Shown piece after piece: positions 50,475-63,689 of a stretch of DNA of 64,000 bases. The stretch covers positions 8,859,926 through 8,923,925 of the forward strand of contig OZ023269.1 in assembly GCA_964006375.1 (NCBI GenBank), in the 5' to 3' direction. The DNA comes from Tillus elongatus (Eukaryota; Arthropoda; Insecta; Coleoptera; Cleridae). A program made the position numbers and the translations under genes. Numbering within the stretch: position 1 is the stretch's first letter; the number at the start of each line of letters is the position of its first letter. The notes under the pieces were generated by a model. It was not told the origin of the DNA. It did not search any database and saw only the letters and a list, made by a program, of their open reading frames with translations.

Positions 50475-51290
50475 TGACCCACTTAGGTGATGACTTATAC
50501 AGATGCACACCGCTTCATAAAAAAATAAGCTTTGTATGTTTAAAAAAATGCATAGCATATTTACTCTATATTCTTGCAATTTTTTACATGGTAATATTTG
50601 AAGTGAAAAACTGTTAAAATTACCTTATATCTTGCAAATAGTTATATCATACAGCATTTTGGTTTAGAAATAAACAATAAATAGAGCTCTAGTAATAGTA
50701 CCCACAATTTTTTTACTTAAGGTGTACAAAATCAGCTTTTGCTTGATTTCAGCCAAATGCTCAAAATTTTATGTATATTGACCCGCTTACTCTATATTCT
50801 TGCAATTTTTTACATGGTAATATTTGAAGTGAAAAACTGTTAAAATGACCTTATATCTTGCAAATAGTTATATCATACAGCATTTTGGTTTAGAAATAAA
50901 CAATAAATAGGGCTCTGGTAATAGTACCCACAATTTTTGTTACTTAAGGTACACAAAATCAGCTTTTGCTTGATTTCAGCCAAATGCTCAAAATTTTATG
51001 TATATTGACCCGCTTACGTGATGACCTATACAGATGCACAACCCTTGTTAAAAAATAAGATTTGTGTGTTTAAAATAATGCATAGCATATTTCCTGTATA
51101 TTCTTGAAATTTGAAGTTAAAAACTGTTAATGTGACCTTATGTCTTGCAAATAGTTATATGATACAGCAATTTTATATATAAAGGCAATAAATAGAGCTC
51201 TGGTAACAGTACCCACAATTTTTGTTACTTAAGGTGTACAAAATCAGCCTTTGCTTGATTTCGGCCAAATGCTTAAAATTGTATGCTATC
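50475..51290. repeat. Three-unit tandem repeat (about 305, 227 and 284 bp)
   Basis: The units start GACCCRCTTA at 50475, 50780 and 51007. Each holds TTGCAAATAGTTATATCATA, AATAAATAGAGCTCT-like and CAGCTTTTGCTTGATTTC blocks. Unit 2 has lost about 75 bp after its first 11 bases. A further piece (TTGCAAATAGCTATATGATA) follows the (TA)n at 52114-52188. The repeat lies 1 kb beyond the M13 stop codon and has no coding potential. Confidence 0.85.
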
Positions 51291-51323
51291 TTGTAAACGA
51301 CTAAACCAAATATATAACATATA

Positions 51324-51324
<1 letters not shown>

Positions 51325-51414
<90 letters not shown>
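51325..51414. repeat. (TA)n array, 90 bp
   Basis: Follows directly after the tandem repeat. Confidence 0.98.
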
Positions 51415-51417
<3 letters not shown>

Positions 51418-52111
51418 CAATCTGAAAAAGTATGAGTTTAGAAAAGACTATTAATATACACAGTGTTCTGTTAAAACATCATTTTGTATTTCAGTAACGC
51501 GATGCTAAATTGTTTTTCTAAAATGTGAAGTAAAAAAAAGGATAATTCCTGCGATAATTACATTTACAATTTTTTTCTAAATCTAAAAATTAAAAAATTA
51601 AAACGAGTAAAATCTTGTTAATTGCTCTGTACGTTTTAAGTATTTCTGTGCTTCCTAGAACTGACTGCACTCTTGCATTTTTCATGTCTTATCTAACAGT
51701 TTTACTTATTTGATTTTAGTTTTCTTTTACTCATCAATACTTTACTGCATTTCTCTGCTCTATATTATTTTCTGGGTTTCTACTTAACTTTTTTCAGCTT
51801 TGTAAAAATTTATAATTTTTGGTGTTTGCTTTTCTATTATAATAATCATTGTTTTGCACTGGTAACTAAAGTTATTGTGTTTATGCTTCTTATAAAATTC
51901 AATGTAGACTTTAAGCTACTAGACTGTTCTTCGTTTATGAACCAAAGTTTGCTGTGCTCAGTATTAAGCCAAAATATAAAGCTGGAAATAGTATTTAGTA
52001 GTAGGAGACGACTATATAGGAGTTAGAAAATAAGAGGCGTGGTAATCTCTAACAATTAGACACACTTTGACATATAGGATTATTACAGCTTGTTCACTTA
52101 CTATTGGAGAT

Positions 52112-52113
<2 letters not shown>

Positions 52114-52188
<75 letters not shown>
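52114..52188. repeat. (TA)n array, 75 bp
   Basis: Followed by a fragment of the 50475-51290 repeat unit. Confidence 0.98.
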
Positions 52189-52190
<2 letters not shown>

Positions 52191-52249
52191 CAAATAGCTA
52201 TATGATACAGCATTGGATAAGATTTTGTCACCAAAAAGTCTATCAACAA

Positions 52250-54760
52250 CCTTCATTCAATTTTTTTATGGTAGGTAATACAAGAGAAAATTTTATTTTT
52301 TTATTAACTTCCTGTTCATAGCTAAACTTTGTAGCAAGATTCAGCTCAACATTATGGAATTAGTCCAGAAAGCTAACTGGCCCAGCACCAAGAGGAAATA
52401 AAATGAAAATTCCTACACAAAAATCGAAATCAAGAATTTATAATTACAAGTCACAAATGCTCTTAATAAAGAAAAATACAAAAGAAAAAATTGAAGATAC
52501 TCCTAAATAATAAACAAAGCACAACCAGGCACAACCTCTTCTCCAATTCTGATTGGCTGTTCTAAAGAAACTGATTTTAGTGGATAAAAATTTTAAATAC
52601 TTTAAAAATAGTTATTCTAATGATTTCAACGATTCATACTTAGTACTTGAGCAAGATAATTTAATTCTCTTCATAAATAAATCAGAGCCATGGAAACAAA
52701 GGGGTCCATTCAAAATGAAATCACTTTTCTGTGTCACTATCTCCTCTTCCTCCGCCCGCATAAATTTTCCAGTTTTATTGAAGGGAACCAACCTAATTTT
52801 GGATTTTGATTGTTTCAACATAACTTTACCCGTCCGATATTTCAATGATTATAATATTAAACACCATAGTAAGTGTTCACTTCAATGCTGGTTTTCTGGA
52901 AAGTCATAGTTTCATCGTCGAACCTAAAACGGAAAGCTTCACTTTCGGTGTTACTTTATATTTCTATTTACATCATCGCTATGAAGAGATGAATACTCAC
53001 TAAATTCTTGTTCACCATTTTAGTTTTTCTTTTAAAATGCCACCTACCTAGTTTATTATTATTCTCCCCAATATGTTTATGTTTCATTGACTTGTTTAGA
53101 TTTCGGTTTGTTTGAGTCTTCTTCATATTTCGGTTTCTAGAAAGCCTATTTTAATGGAAGAATCTCACCTAAGTTATCAGTTAAGTTAAGTTAACTCTGC
53201 TTACAGCGTTATTCGTCTTGGTATTTTTTTTGTTCTTGCTGAAATTTCCTAATGAACTTATGTATGGTGTGTTCTGGAGCTTTGGCACATTCAGTACTTT
53301 TCCTATAGTATGGAAAAAAGGTGTTTAAAATTTAAACTGAATGTTTGTAAGAAGATGACTGACTTCGCAGTAAAAATGCTGGTGATGATAGAATTTGATA
53401 CCGATGATGTCGACGGCTCAGTATATATAATCAGAGCTGTGACGACCGCATATTAAAGACTAATAGATTTACATGGTTACACCTGTCGTACAGACATTTC
53501 AGTTAGTTAATTTGTCGGTGAACGAGTATTGACTCGCTGTTCGACGGTCGATACCAAGAATATTCGGTTGGCCATTTTAAACCTTTCAAACTTGATGGGA
53601 TCAAATGCGTCTTCTAGAAATTTCAACTAATCGGCTGGAAATATTTTTCTAGAATCAGACCCATATTTTTAAGCTTGGATTTAGAAGCAGTTTTCCATAA
53701 ATTTTTTATTGATTTCGAAAACTGTTTATTATTTAGAAGCGTTTCGGAATTTTCACGGTTTTAGTCGATGAACATTTTGTTCCACGCTGTTCTAAATGGT
53801 TTAAACACAGTTTTATCTAACGCCTGCATATATGTAGTGTGTCATATTAGGAGCCCACCTAGTCAGAACTACATCATTATCAGAAACTACTTTATAAGTC
53901 AAGCGAGATGAAGCTTTGTCATATATTAATATAACTTTCTTAGCTCTGGTTTCTAATGGGCATATGCTTTGAAAAATTGTAAACGAAACGCTATATTTTT
54001 TATTTTTACTATGTGGTGATGCATACACATAATATAGTTAAACTTAAACTTTAAGCATTTATTTCTACGGCTCCAAGTACACTTTACTAATGCATTTATT
54101 CTTAAATATAAGACTAATCGAGTTCAATTTTTATTCTGTGTATTTCATGTTACTTGGCTGGGTGTTGCCTGCTTTAGGGTGAAGGGCGAATAATTTAATA
54201 GACAGAAAGAACAATTTTTGGCTGTATTTCACCTAAGAAATTAGTTTTACCTACAACTGGGGTGTTGTTTTTCAATTCTTGGTATACAGGTTTTTAATGT
54301 TTGGTAGATTTTCTTCTTTTAATACCTTCTTTCTTTCTTTCATTTTCAGTTTGTTTAATATTTTTCATATTGCTTCATTTTTTGTGTTAACTAATTTTAC
54401 ACACTTTTTAAAAATTTAACAATAAGTCTTTTACTTTATAAAATTAATTATAACTTGTATTTTCTTTAAATAATATCACCTAAACGTTGTCTGCCAGTAC
54501 TTCTGTGATTTATCGAATTTTCATAGGAAAGACTGATTCTGGCAAACAATCTTAGATTTAGTGATGTCACATTGTAGATGATAAACGTAGAAAACATTGT
54601 CTAAATGTTTATTGTGATATAGATAAATAGCTAGTACTAGACTTCACAACATGTTGCGTTTGTATAGGATGAATTGTTTGGAAAAATAAACTTGTTACAA
54701 ATATTTATGTTATTTTATTTATTTTACCAGGAGCTCTGTTCCCCATTTCGAAGGTAATAA
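52250..54760. other. AT-rich intergenic DNA, nothing recognised
   Basis: Short open frames on both strands show no family signature. No repeat of the families above was found. Confidence 0.35.
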
Positions 54761-54761
54761 C

Positions 54762-56683
54762 CAGGGCTCGGATTATATTCAATTCGCATATTTTTTGCAT
54801 AAGTTGCATATTTTAGTCTATTTTGCCTAAATTGCATATTTCCGTATATTTAGCATTATTGGCATATTTTACAATTTTTAGGGGTTTCCGTATATAACAA
54901 AAGCCATATACTTGTTTTAATGTAAGCAACTGTTAAGGTAAATCTATAGGCCGTTCAAATGTAGCTGGCGGAAAGGAGATTCCAAATTCCTGGTATTGTA
55001 TAGTTCGAGCGCTTCACTCAGATATAAGACAGTGCGCTAGACAGGGTGAGCTACCTCTGGGTTTTTCGAATCTACCGTCCACCAGCTTTGTACATGCTAT
55101 ACCTAAATGAAACTAGTAGCTAGTAGCTGAGAGTATAAAAACAAATTCTTGGATGGATTGTCGGTAATGGCGCTCTTTTCTTTGTACTTTACATCAACGT
55201 AAAATAAATAGCAAAATGCTATTTGTAAGTATTGAAAGAAAATAGGAATTTAGGCTCGCCTATCATTCAAACTGTGTCTATAATTCCCAATAATAACTGC
55301 AGACTGTATTGAAAGGACTGACCGCCAGGTAATTTTATTCGTATCTTAAGACATTAAATGGGATTAAGGCTGATTTATTTACACGCCAGTAGTTTCTCTT
55401 ATTTAGTTTGCCTGCGCTGCTTGTGCTTAGTTGCACGCACAGTGAATTTACTTCATCTTTAGACAATGTTAGTGTAGGATATTTTTATTATTTTATACTG
55501 TAAAAAAATGTGCTCCAAATTGCCAAGCTGGATACGGCCACACTCAGGGCTTTCCGTAGATGGTGACAACGTTTTTTGTTAACCATGCGGGAAAGTGGTA
55601 AGTTACTTTTTATTTAAAGTATCTGATCTATTTTCTTTGTTTTTCTAACCTTCGCCATTAATCATCCCAGTATCTATTTTCTAAATTTTCTGACACATTT
55701 TTTTATAATTGAAAATTATAAAATTCAATAGAAATAAAAAATTAAATAAAGTCTTTAAAAAAATACCTTGCAGTTCTTAAAAAAAATACTGAAATACAAA
55801 TTTAAAAAGTACTTCTTTATTTTTATTACTTAATTCACGGATATTGTATAAAAACAATACTAAATTTCTATTAATTCGAACAAAAATGTAGGTGCCTGTA
55901 GTAATATTGATTTCTTGCTCAAGGAAATATCTCATAGATCAACACTGTAAGACACCTTTGCATCAGAGAAATTGTGGAAAACGAAATTCTAATAATACAT
56001 CCCAAGCATCAATCCGCGAATGTTTGGGAAACCAAACAAAGAGAGCAGAAAAAGATACCTTTAACTTTGGCTTATGCAAGGCAGTGGTTGCTTCTAACAT
56101 TCCACTGAATAAATTAAATAACACTGTCTTCAAGTCATTTTTGGAAAAATATTGTAGACAGTCTATACCAGATGCAAGTACTTTGAGAAAAAATATGGTG
56201 GAAAAATGCTATTTAGAAACTTTTTTCAGAAGTAAAAAGTCTTATAAAAAATAATTTTACGTTGTAGTAGATGAAACTCAAGAAGATATATTGCTAATTT
56301 AATGATAGGCACCTTAACTGAATTTTTTTCATCTAGACCTTATTTAATTGCAGTCAAAGAATTAGAAAAATAAATAATATTACTATAAAAAGATTTATTC
56401 AAGAGGGTCAGTCAAACGTGTTTTCACCAAATGCTGTACCAGTTGATAAAGTTTTATTACTGCTTACTGATGCTGCTTCATATATGGTCAAAGTTGGAAT
56501 TCATTAAAAAATATTTTATCCCAACTTAATTCACTGTACGTGCTTGGCTCACGGGTTAAACAGGGTAGCAGAACAAATTAGACAGCAATCTCCTTTAGTC
56601 AATGAATTTATAAATAATATGACAAAACTGTTCGTCAAAGCTCCTTTAAGAGTTCAAAGATATAGAGAAGTTCTAAATTTTTT
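54762..56683 (+). mobile_element. hAT-type DNA transposon, 5' two-thirds
   Basis: The left end CAGGGCTCGGATTAT resembles hAT terminal repeats. It is followed by subterminal GCATATTTT-type repeats (54786-54870), a common hAT feature. The transposase relic is annotated separately. At 56683 the sequence switches to a right arm of the TA-core family, so the 3' end and the second terminal repeat are missing. Confidence 0.65.
55508..56683 (+). pseudogene. hAT transposase pseudogene with BED finger split by an intron
   Basis: Exon 1 starts at ATG 55508 (MCSKLPSWIRPHSGLSVDGD) and has the CxxC half of a BED zinc finger, with a stop in place of one residue (FC*PC). A GTAAGT donor at about 55598 and an ATGTAG acceptor at about 55890 bring in KYLIDQHCKTPLHQRN, the His half. 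Then come FGLCKAVVASNIPLNKLN, FLEKYCRQSIPDASTLRKNM, a VDET motif, LLLLTDAASYMVKVG and [20 protein letters not shown]. There are several frameshifts after 56254. The family is found in insects and other animals. Confidence 0.7.
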
Positions 56684-56750
56684 CACAATTCAAAAGTCGC
56701 GATCTCCCCATTGGTGAATTTTTTCTAGGAAAATTCAATAAAGGGCTCTA
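56684..56750 (+). repeat. TA-core repeat family, right arm fragment
   Basis: AATTCAAAAGTCGCGATCTC followed by CCCATTGGTGAATTTTTT. It truncates the hAT transposase. Confidence 0.6.
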
Positions 56751-57498
56751 TATTTAAATTACGTGTATGAAATGTTCCGACCAAGGCTATGCAGAGCAAG
56801 GCTTTTAATATCCCTAAGATTATTTTTTACTAATTTTTGAACCAATTTTTTTCCTTCTAATTGGCTATGGTTATGGCTATTTTCTATGACTATTTGCTAT
56901 TCGCGCATTCCCCCCCACTCGTTACGTTGCTTTTAAACCAATATTAAGCCGAAGGAGAAAAATAACGTCTAAAAATTAAGCTATATTTCTGTGTAACTCG
57001 TGACACATCTTATGTTCAGCAAACCTTTTGACAATTCTTGCATAAACTGCGTTTTACATATCTCATAAAACGAACGGAAATTAAACATGAATCATAATGA
57101 AGCTGTAGGAATTTCAAGTAGTAGACAGCTTCCTTCTGATTAGAAAAATCATAAGATTTTACCGAGAGCTATTGAAAGTCATTCGTGCGTTTTCAAGAGT
57201 TAGATTTATAAAATGCATTTGATAGTTAAAGTAGATAGAAAATCGACTGCAAACAGAAAGAAAAGACGTTTTGAATATAAAGTGATTATTAAAGCATATC
57301 AATACCAAGTTACTTATAAAATTTTTCTTACTCTCAAACAACAATAGTCCTGTACAGAGATCGCCTGCCAATCTTTCTTCCAGCAAGATTGTAACACTGT
57401 AGTACCTACTTAATTATTTATCCTAATATATTTGGCCTTGTTTACCGTGGCAAGTATTAGACCACAGGAACTATCCATTGGATTCTCTAACGTTGTCA

Positions 57499-57500
<2 letters not shown>

Positions 57501-57578
<78 letters not shown>
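57501..57578. repeat. (TA)n array, 78 bp
   Basis: Pure dinucleotide repeat. Confidence 0.98.
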
Positions 57579-57581
<3 letters not shown>

Positions 57582-58130
57582 CAATGTTCTTCGCAAGTAT
57601 CAAAACCTGCTCACAAAATGAGAACGATACTGATAGATAAGTTACTAGATCCATCATTTTTATTATCGATGATTTCGCAGGTTAGTTTTTTTAGTTAGTT
57701 AAGTAAATAGCAATTTAAAGCGTATTTCTGTATTTCTCACATTGTACGTTTCAAACAGGTACAGTCCTGCTTAAAATTAGACATGCCTACGTTTGTTAAC
57801 CGTCCAAGCCGATCGAGCCTAATTTACAAGGTGCTTGCTTTCGGGGTCGACCGGATTTCAGTGCACTCTGGGACAAAAGCTAGATTCTTAGACTCGCGAA
57901 TTGCGAAATAGCCGCGAAACGTATGTCTATTGGTTTATTTAAAATAATATCGTAAAACTGTTGTTTTTTGTCAGATTTCATAAATGTATTTGACTAATTT
58001 TTGTGTGCACACAGACACGATCTAAATGTCTTCTTTACTTTTAAGTTTGTGTAGCCCCAATGTTCATTAAGGCCCCCCCTTTATTATACTTACTAATCTT
58101 GTGCTTATACAGGCTGGTGCATTAAAAACG

Positions 58131-59933
58131 AAACCGACCGATTTGCGTCCAGAGAATATTTTTTTAAGAAACGCTGAAACACGTCAATTTTAGTATTGAA
58201 GGGGACATAAAACTCAACTTTGTCACATCAACCCATTAAGGGTGGTGATAACAACCCTTATATTTTAAATAGGTAACATGGATCAAGTGTTACATCATTT
58301 GAAAGCTCTTTCTTTTCTGAATTCAGCACACTAATTTTTTTGGAAGTTTTATTAACTTGTTTAAAAATTATTCACAGTTGGAGTTGCAAGAACGTATTTC
58401 ATTCATTGTGATAAAAAATGCACTAATTCGTCAATTTTTCTTTAAAAAACTAAAAAACAAAACGAAACGTTCAGAAATGTTTATTCACTTAAGTAAGTGT
58501 TCAAATCGTTGACCACCAGCTTCCATACAAAAGTACAAATTTTGTTAAAAACGAGCTCTGACATTCTGGAGCATTTGTGGAGTTATCAGACGGCATTCTT
58601 TAACAATGCGTCGTCGGAATTCTTCCAGAGACTCCGGTTCTGTTGAGTAAATTCTACTCTTTAAATGATCCCATAGAAAGAAGTCTAAAGGTGTTAAATC
58701 TGGTGATCTAGGGGGCCACTCAATAGCACCTCTACGCCCAATCCATTGTCCTGGAAACTCTTTGTTCAAAAACTCCCTAACACGATGTGAAAAATGCGGA
58801 GGAGCTCCATCTTGTTGAAACACTAATTGATTTTCTTGACAGCGATCATCATTTTCAACAATGTCAATTAGTTGAGGGTAAACGATATCTTCTAGTAACT
58901 CTAAATACGTTTTGTCACTAAAATTGCCATCAAGAAAAATTTGTCCGATTAAACGGTCTCCAAAAATGCCAGTCCAGACATTCAATTTCTGTGGAGTTTG
59001 AGTGTGGACTTTGTGAAAATTTCTTGGATTATTATCTGCCCAATAACGACAATTATGACGATTGACTGTAGACTTTAATAAAAACGTACACTCATCTGAA
59101 AAACAGATATTGAACAGAAAGTTCCCGTTATTAGCTTTTCGTGCAGTCATAACTTCACAAAACTCCAGCCGCCGATCAAAATCATCTTCATTCAGTTGTT
59201 GTCCAAAGTTGGGTCTGCAGCAATTTTTCCTAAAACCCCAATCTCAGTAGTCTCATTTCTAACCGGAAATTCATATTCAGGATCCCGTTTTTTGTTGGCT
59301 ACTGAACCACTTTGTCGAAACTTTGCAACTAACTCCAAAATGTATTTTCTATGTTTCTAAGTCTGTTTGGATGTCGTTCATTAAACAAATTTTCGGTACG
59401 GTTGGCACAGTCATCGTTTTTGAAAAAAAAAGAGTAATTATTTCAACTCTTTCTTCTCCAGAATCCACCATTGTGAAATTAATTTTCGGTAGTACTATCA
59501 AGTATCAAACCAACCGATAAACTGAAATAATAAACCGAATTTCTCTCATTCCGATAATAAATATTCTGACAGTCAATTTTTTGTTTACAAACTAACAAAA
59601 CATTGACTATCATCACATTTCTTATCGGAATGAGTGAAATGCGTTTTTGCATCTTTAATTGTAAATAATTTTTAAACGAGTTGATAAAACTTCCAAAAAA
59701 CTAGTGTCCTGAATTCAGAAAAGAAAAAGCTTTCAAATGATGTAACACTCGACCCATGTTCCCTATTTAAAATATAAGGGTTGTTATCATCATCCTTAAG
59801 GGGGTTGATGTGACAAAGTTGAGTTTTATGTCAAAAGATGTCCCCCTCAATATTAAAATTGAAGTATTTTAGCGTTTCTTTAAAAAAATTCTCTGGACGC
59901 AAATCGGTCTGTTTCGTTTTCAATGCGCCACCC
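58131..59933 (-). mobile_element. Mariner-like element with long terminal inverted repeats (about 300 bp)
   Basis: The left end (AAAACGAAACCGACCGATTT, GCGTCCAGAGAATATTTTTT) and the right end read inverted (AAAACGAAACAGACCGATTT, GCGTCCAGAGAATTTTTTTA) match and stay aligned for about 300 bp through the CACTCGACCCATGTT-type and AAGCTTTTTCTTTTCTGAAT-type blocks. The element is about 1.8 kb, with the transposase inside on the minus strand. It is the only copy in the window with both ends. Confidence 0.85.
58545..59500 (-). pseudogene. Tc1/mariner-superfamily transposase of the 58-60 kb element
   Basis: The C-terminal 201 codons (58545-59150) are open: CFSDECTFLLKSTVNRHNCR (first Asp), NVWTGIFGDRLIGQIFLDGN, VFQQDGAPPHFSHRVREFLN (second Asp), PPRSPDLTPLDFFLWDHLKS (third Asp), ending QMLQNVRARF. 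All three acidic catalytic residues survive. Upstream, at about 59200, the helix-turn-helix segment present in the 22-23 kb copy has been deleted. A further N-terminal stretch (YEFPVRNETTE..., VAKFRQSGSV...) is frameshifted, so this copy could not make a full protein. Confidence 0.8.
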
Positions 59934-60706
59934 TATATATGTTATATAAAAATAGAAAAGGAATGAAACAGCAAGTAAATTTATTTAGTTTAGTGCTGTA
60001 TTCAATATTATCTGAAAAAACATTATAGGCGACAATGAGGAATGTAATTTCGGTAAATTTACAGTTTACTGCAAGGAGGTTTTTTTTTTAAATATGCTGC
60101 ATTTGTTTGCAAACCACCCCTAAGAAAGTTAAGGGACCAAGAATGAATAGGGTTGCTGGGCGGGGAGGAAATCTGAGCGGAAAATGCTAAAAAACATTTA
60201 GTCATACTTTGAAAAGATGCTTTTTTCACATTTTGCAGCAATACTTCCTTTAAACCCTGTATGCACCGAACAACACCATATTCGCCCAGGTCCAGTAACT
60301 TTCTTGGGGGTTGCTCCCAAGAAATTTTTCTTGTGTTTTATGCTTTGAAGGTAGTTTTATGCATGCACAAGGGGAAGGAGAATCCCTCGTGTTTATGGTT
60401 GAAAGCGCAGAAATCCTCTTCGTCCTGGGGGTTCTTCTTCCCCTTCTGCATGCATACAACCACCCTCAATGAATTAACCACAGGATTTTTTTATGTTCGC
60501 TTTCTAGTCTATTTTTGTTCAGTATAATTCCTGTTTACCAACTGGTTTGTTTGAGTTTTATACCCAAATTACTGTAGAAATATTTATATAGAGGTCGTGT
60601 TTTTGCTTTCCCTTCTTTACCCTATTTTTTACCGTTCCCAATTATATAAAGTGATGTTTTATAACTTTTAATATAAGGCCAAATCACTATAATATATTAT
60701 TCTTAT

Positions 60707-61510
<804 letters not shown>

Positions 61511-61852
61511 CATTTCAAATAGACCGTTTCTCCGATGTTTTAGCAGTAGTGTTGGCTATAGAGTTTATCGTTTAATGGTATATCATTTTTGTCGAATTTT
61601 CGTAAAAAATCATTAAAGCGCAATATATCCGTTATTATGCAAGTTACGAAAAAAAGTTGTATACATTAATTGTAGGGTGTCTTAATCTACATTTTAAAAA
61701 ATATTTCCACAATTACAGGGTGGCCCATAAATCGTTGGTGATTCAAATTTTCTTTTTTTTTGTGAATTTTTTTAATCGAACACACCCTATGTTATTGCAT
61801 TTTTGTATTTTCCATCGAAATATAATACATATTTGTGAGAAAAGAAATTCGA

Positions 61853-62153
61853 GACGCAGCAAGTGCGTTATGGTAGCGAATTTTCATTAAATGCTTTAAA
61901 TTTTGAATCAATTTGCTATTAACCTATAAGGTTGACCAGAAAACCAGTTTTTTCGGGAACAATTTAAATTTACTTTCGGAAATATTTGTACATTTTCAAA
62001 CAATAAAGTTATTTTGATGGAACATGGCACATTGGTTCTAATATATATAGATTATACTGGTAACCAAATTTGGTGCCTGCTTTCTTAAAAAAACATATTT
62101 GCTATTAAAAACATTTTTATGAAAATTCACTACCATAACGCACTTGCTGCGTC
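61853..62153. mobile_element. Small TIR element (MITE-like), 301 bp
   Basis: It begins GACGCAGCAAGTGCGTTATG and ends with the inverted CATAACGCACTTGCTGCGTC. The 35-bp ends differ at one position. The interior is AT-rich and non-coding, with GCTATTA blocks mirrored near each end. It shares its termini with the TA-core family but has no TA core. Confidence 0.8.
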
Positions 62154-62254
62154 CAGAGTTTTTTGTAGCTTAATACGTTTACAGAGACACTTGAAAATTT
62201 TTTTCGAGTTTTTAATAACTTCTTATAGTGCCTCTTTTTGGTTCAAACGGGATA

Positions 62255-62355
<101 letters not shown>

Positions 62356-62359
62356 TATC

Positions 62360-63689
62360 TAGTTTAATAATAAAGAGAAGTGCACACGTACTACTTTAAG
62401 ATTACAAAGTGTTCTTTGTTAATAATAACCTAACAAAAAATTCAATAGTCTTAAAAAACTACCAGGAACTACAATGGTTGCATGCCTGTTTGAACATTAC
62501 AGAACTCAGTATAGAATAGAAAAATGCAATAATATAGACGATGATTTCTTGTGATGTCATAACCTACAGGACATCTAGACACGCGATGCGCAAAACTTAC
62601 AACTGCATGTCAGGTATTTGCTGTTCCAGAGACACAGAATTTTAGTTCATAACATTTTACTAGTCTTTGCAGGTTCCCTGCGATGACAAATGTGCGATTT
62701 TGTAACGTATCTCACTCTGATTTCATAGCTAACAACGTGTTTGTTAACTTTGACATATCTTTGAGGATAATTAATACAATAGGTAAGTAAGCTGACTTAT
62801 GTTATTAAATTTGTTAGGATTATTGCTCAATATTAAAGCTCGATTGAATATTTAACGGACGGTTAGCTAATGAAGGCTTCAGACGACAAACCGCAGACTA
62901 TGATTCAGGTTTTTGCCATGATAAGAAACTACTTTGAAGCTGTGATTGTTTGTATTAAGCAGTGGGGGTTTCTTTAAGGAGGCAGAGAAGGCCGGGCCTC
63001 CCTAGTCAGAATTAGTTACATTCTCCCTATTCAAGTAGTCAGTTAGTTACATATAACTTTAATCCAATATTTAATATAAAAGTCATACTTATTCATATTA
63101 TTAATTATTATTCAAACCATATTCATATAAAAATTCTCTAAATCTGCAATTACAATTACAACCGGCAACGCTGCTGAGAAGTATATTACCAAAACGGCGC
63201 GATCTTCTTGTGTGCTTGTGTGACGCCGCGGAGGCCCGGTTCCGATGTTTTCGACTTTGGACCATACTTGAACACATTTATTTGAATGCATACAAGCATT
63301 AGCGCCCTGGCAAACCAATTAAAACCGCGCTTAAAATCACGTACTCGGAGGCCAGACTCCCCAGCTAATGTGAGCGTTGGTAAGGTGGAATTTTACTTCT
63401 AGGGTAGTTTCTACAGTGTTGTCAAACAGAAGCAAATTAATAAAAGTTTCTGATTATATTTTGAATCAGGATGATTTCAAACAAGATCAACAAACTCTGA
63501 GAGAATCTATTGGCCTAAAACGTCTTCTTAACGATCCCCATTTTCTTTTTCTTTTACTCACTTTTAAATTTATATTTGAACATACCGATGTTGTATTTTT
63601 AATTTTACAAAATAAAAGCACAGATATTATAAATCTGGAGACAAAAACGATTTCAAGAACTGTTTTGCTCATTATCTTATCATTTCTGT
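62360..63689. other. Intergenic DNA, no gene recognised
   Basis: Mostly AT-rich. The stretch 63160-63370 is GC-richer (CGCCGCGGAGGCCCGG) and may belong to an unrecognised repeat. Confidence 0.3.

Noticed and set aside
54977..55068. A fourth tRNA-like segment on the minus strand
   Set aside because: Only a weak A-box-like AGGTAGCTCA and a poor B-box; the stems do not form convincingly.
63112..63318. A GC-richer 68-codon minus-strand frame
   Set aside because: No recognised domain; probably part of an unidentified repeat.
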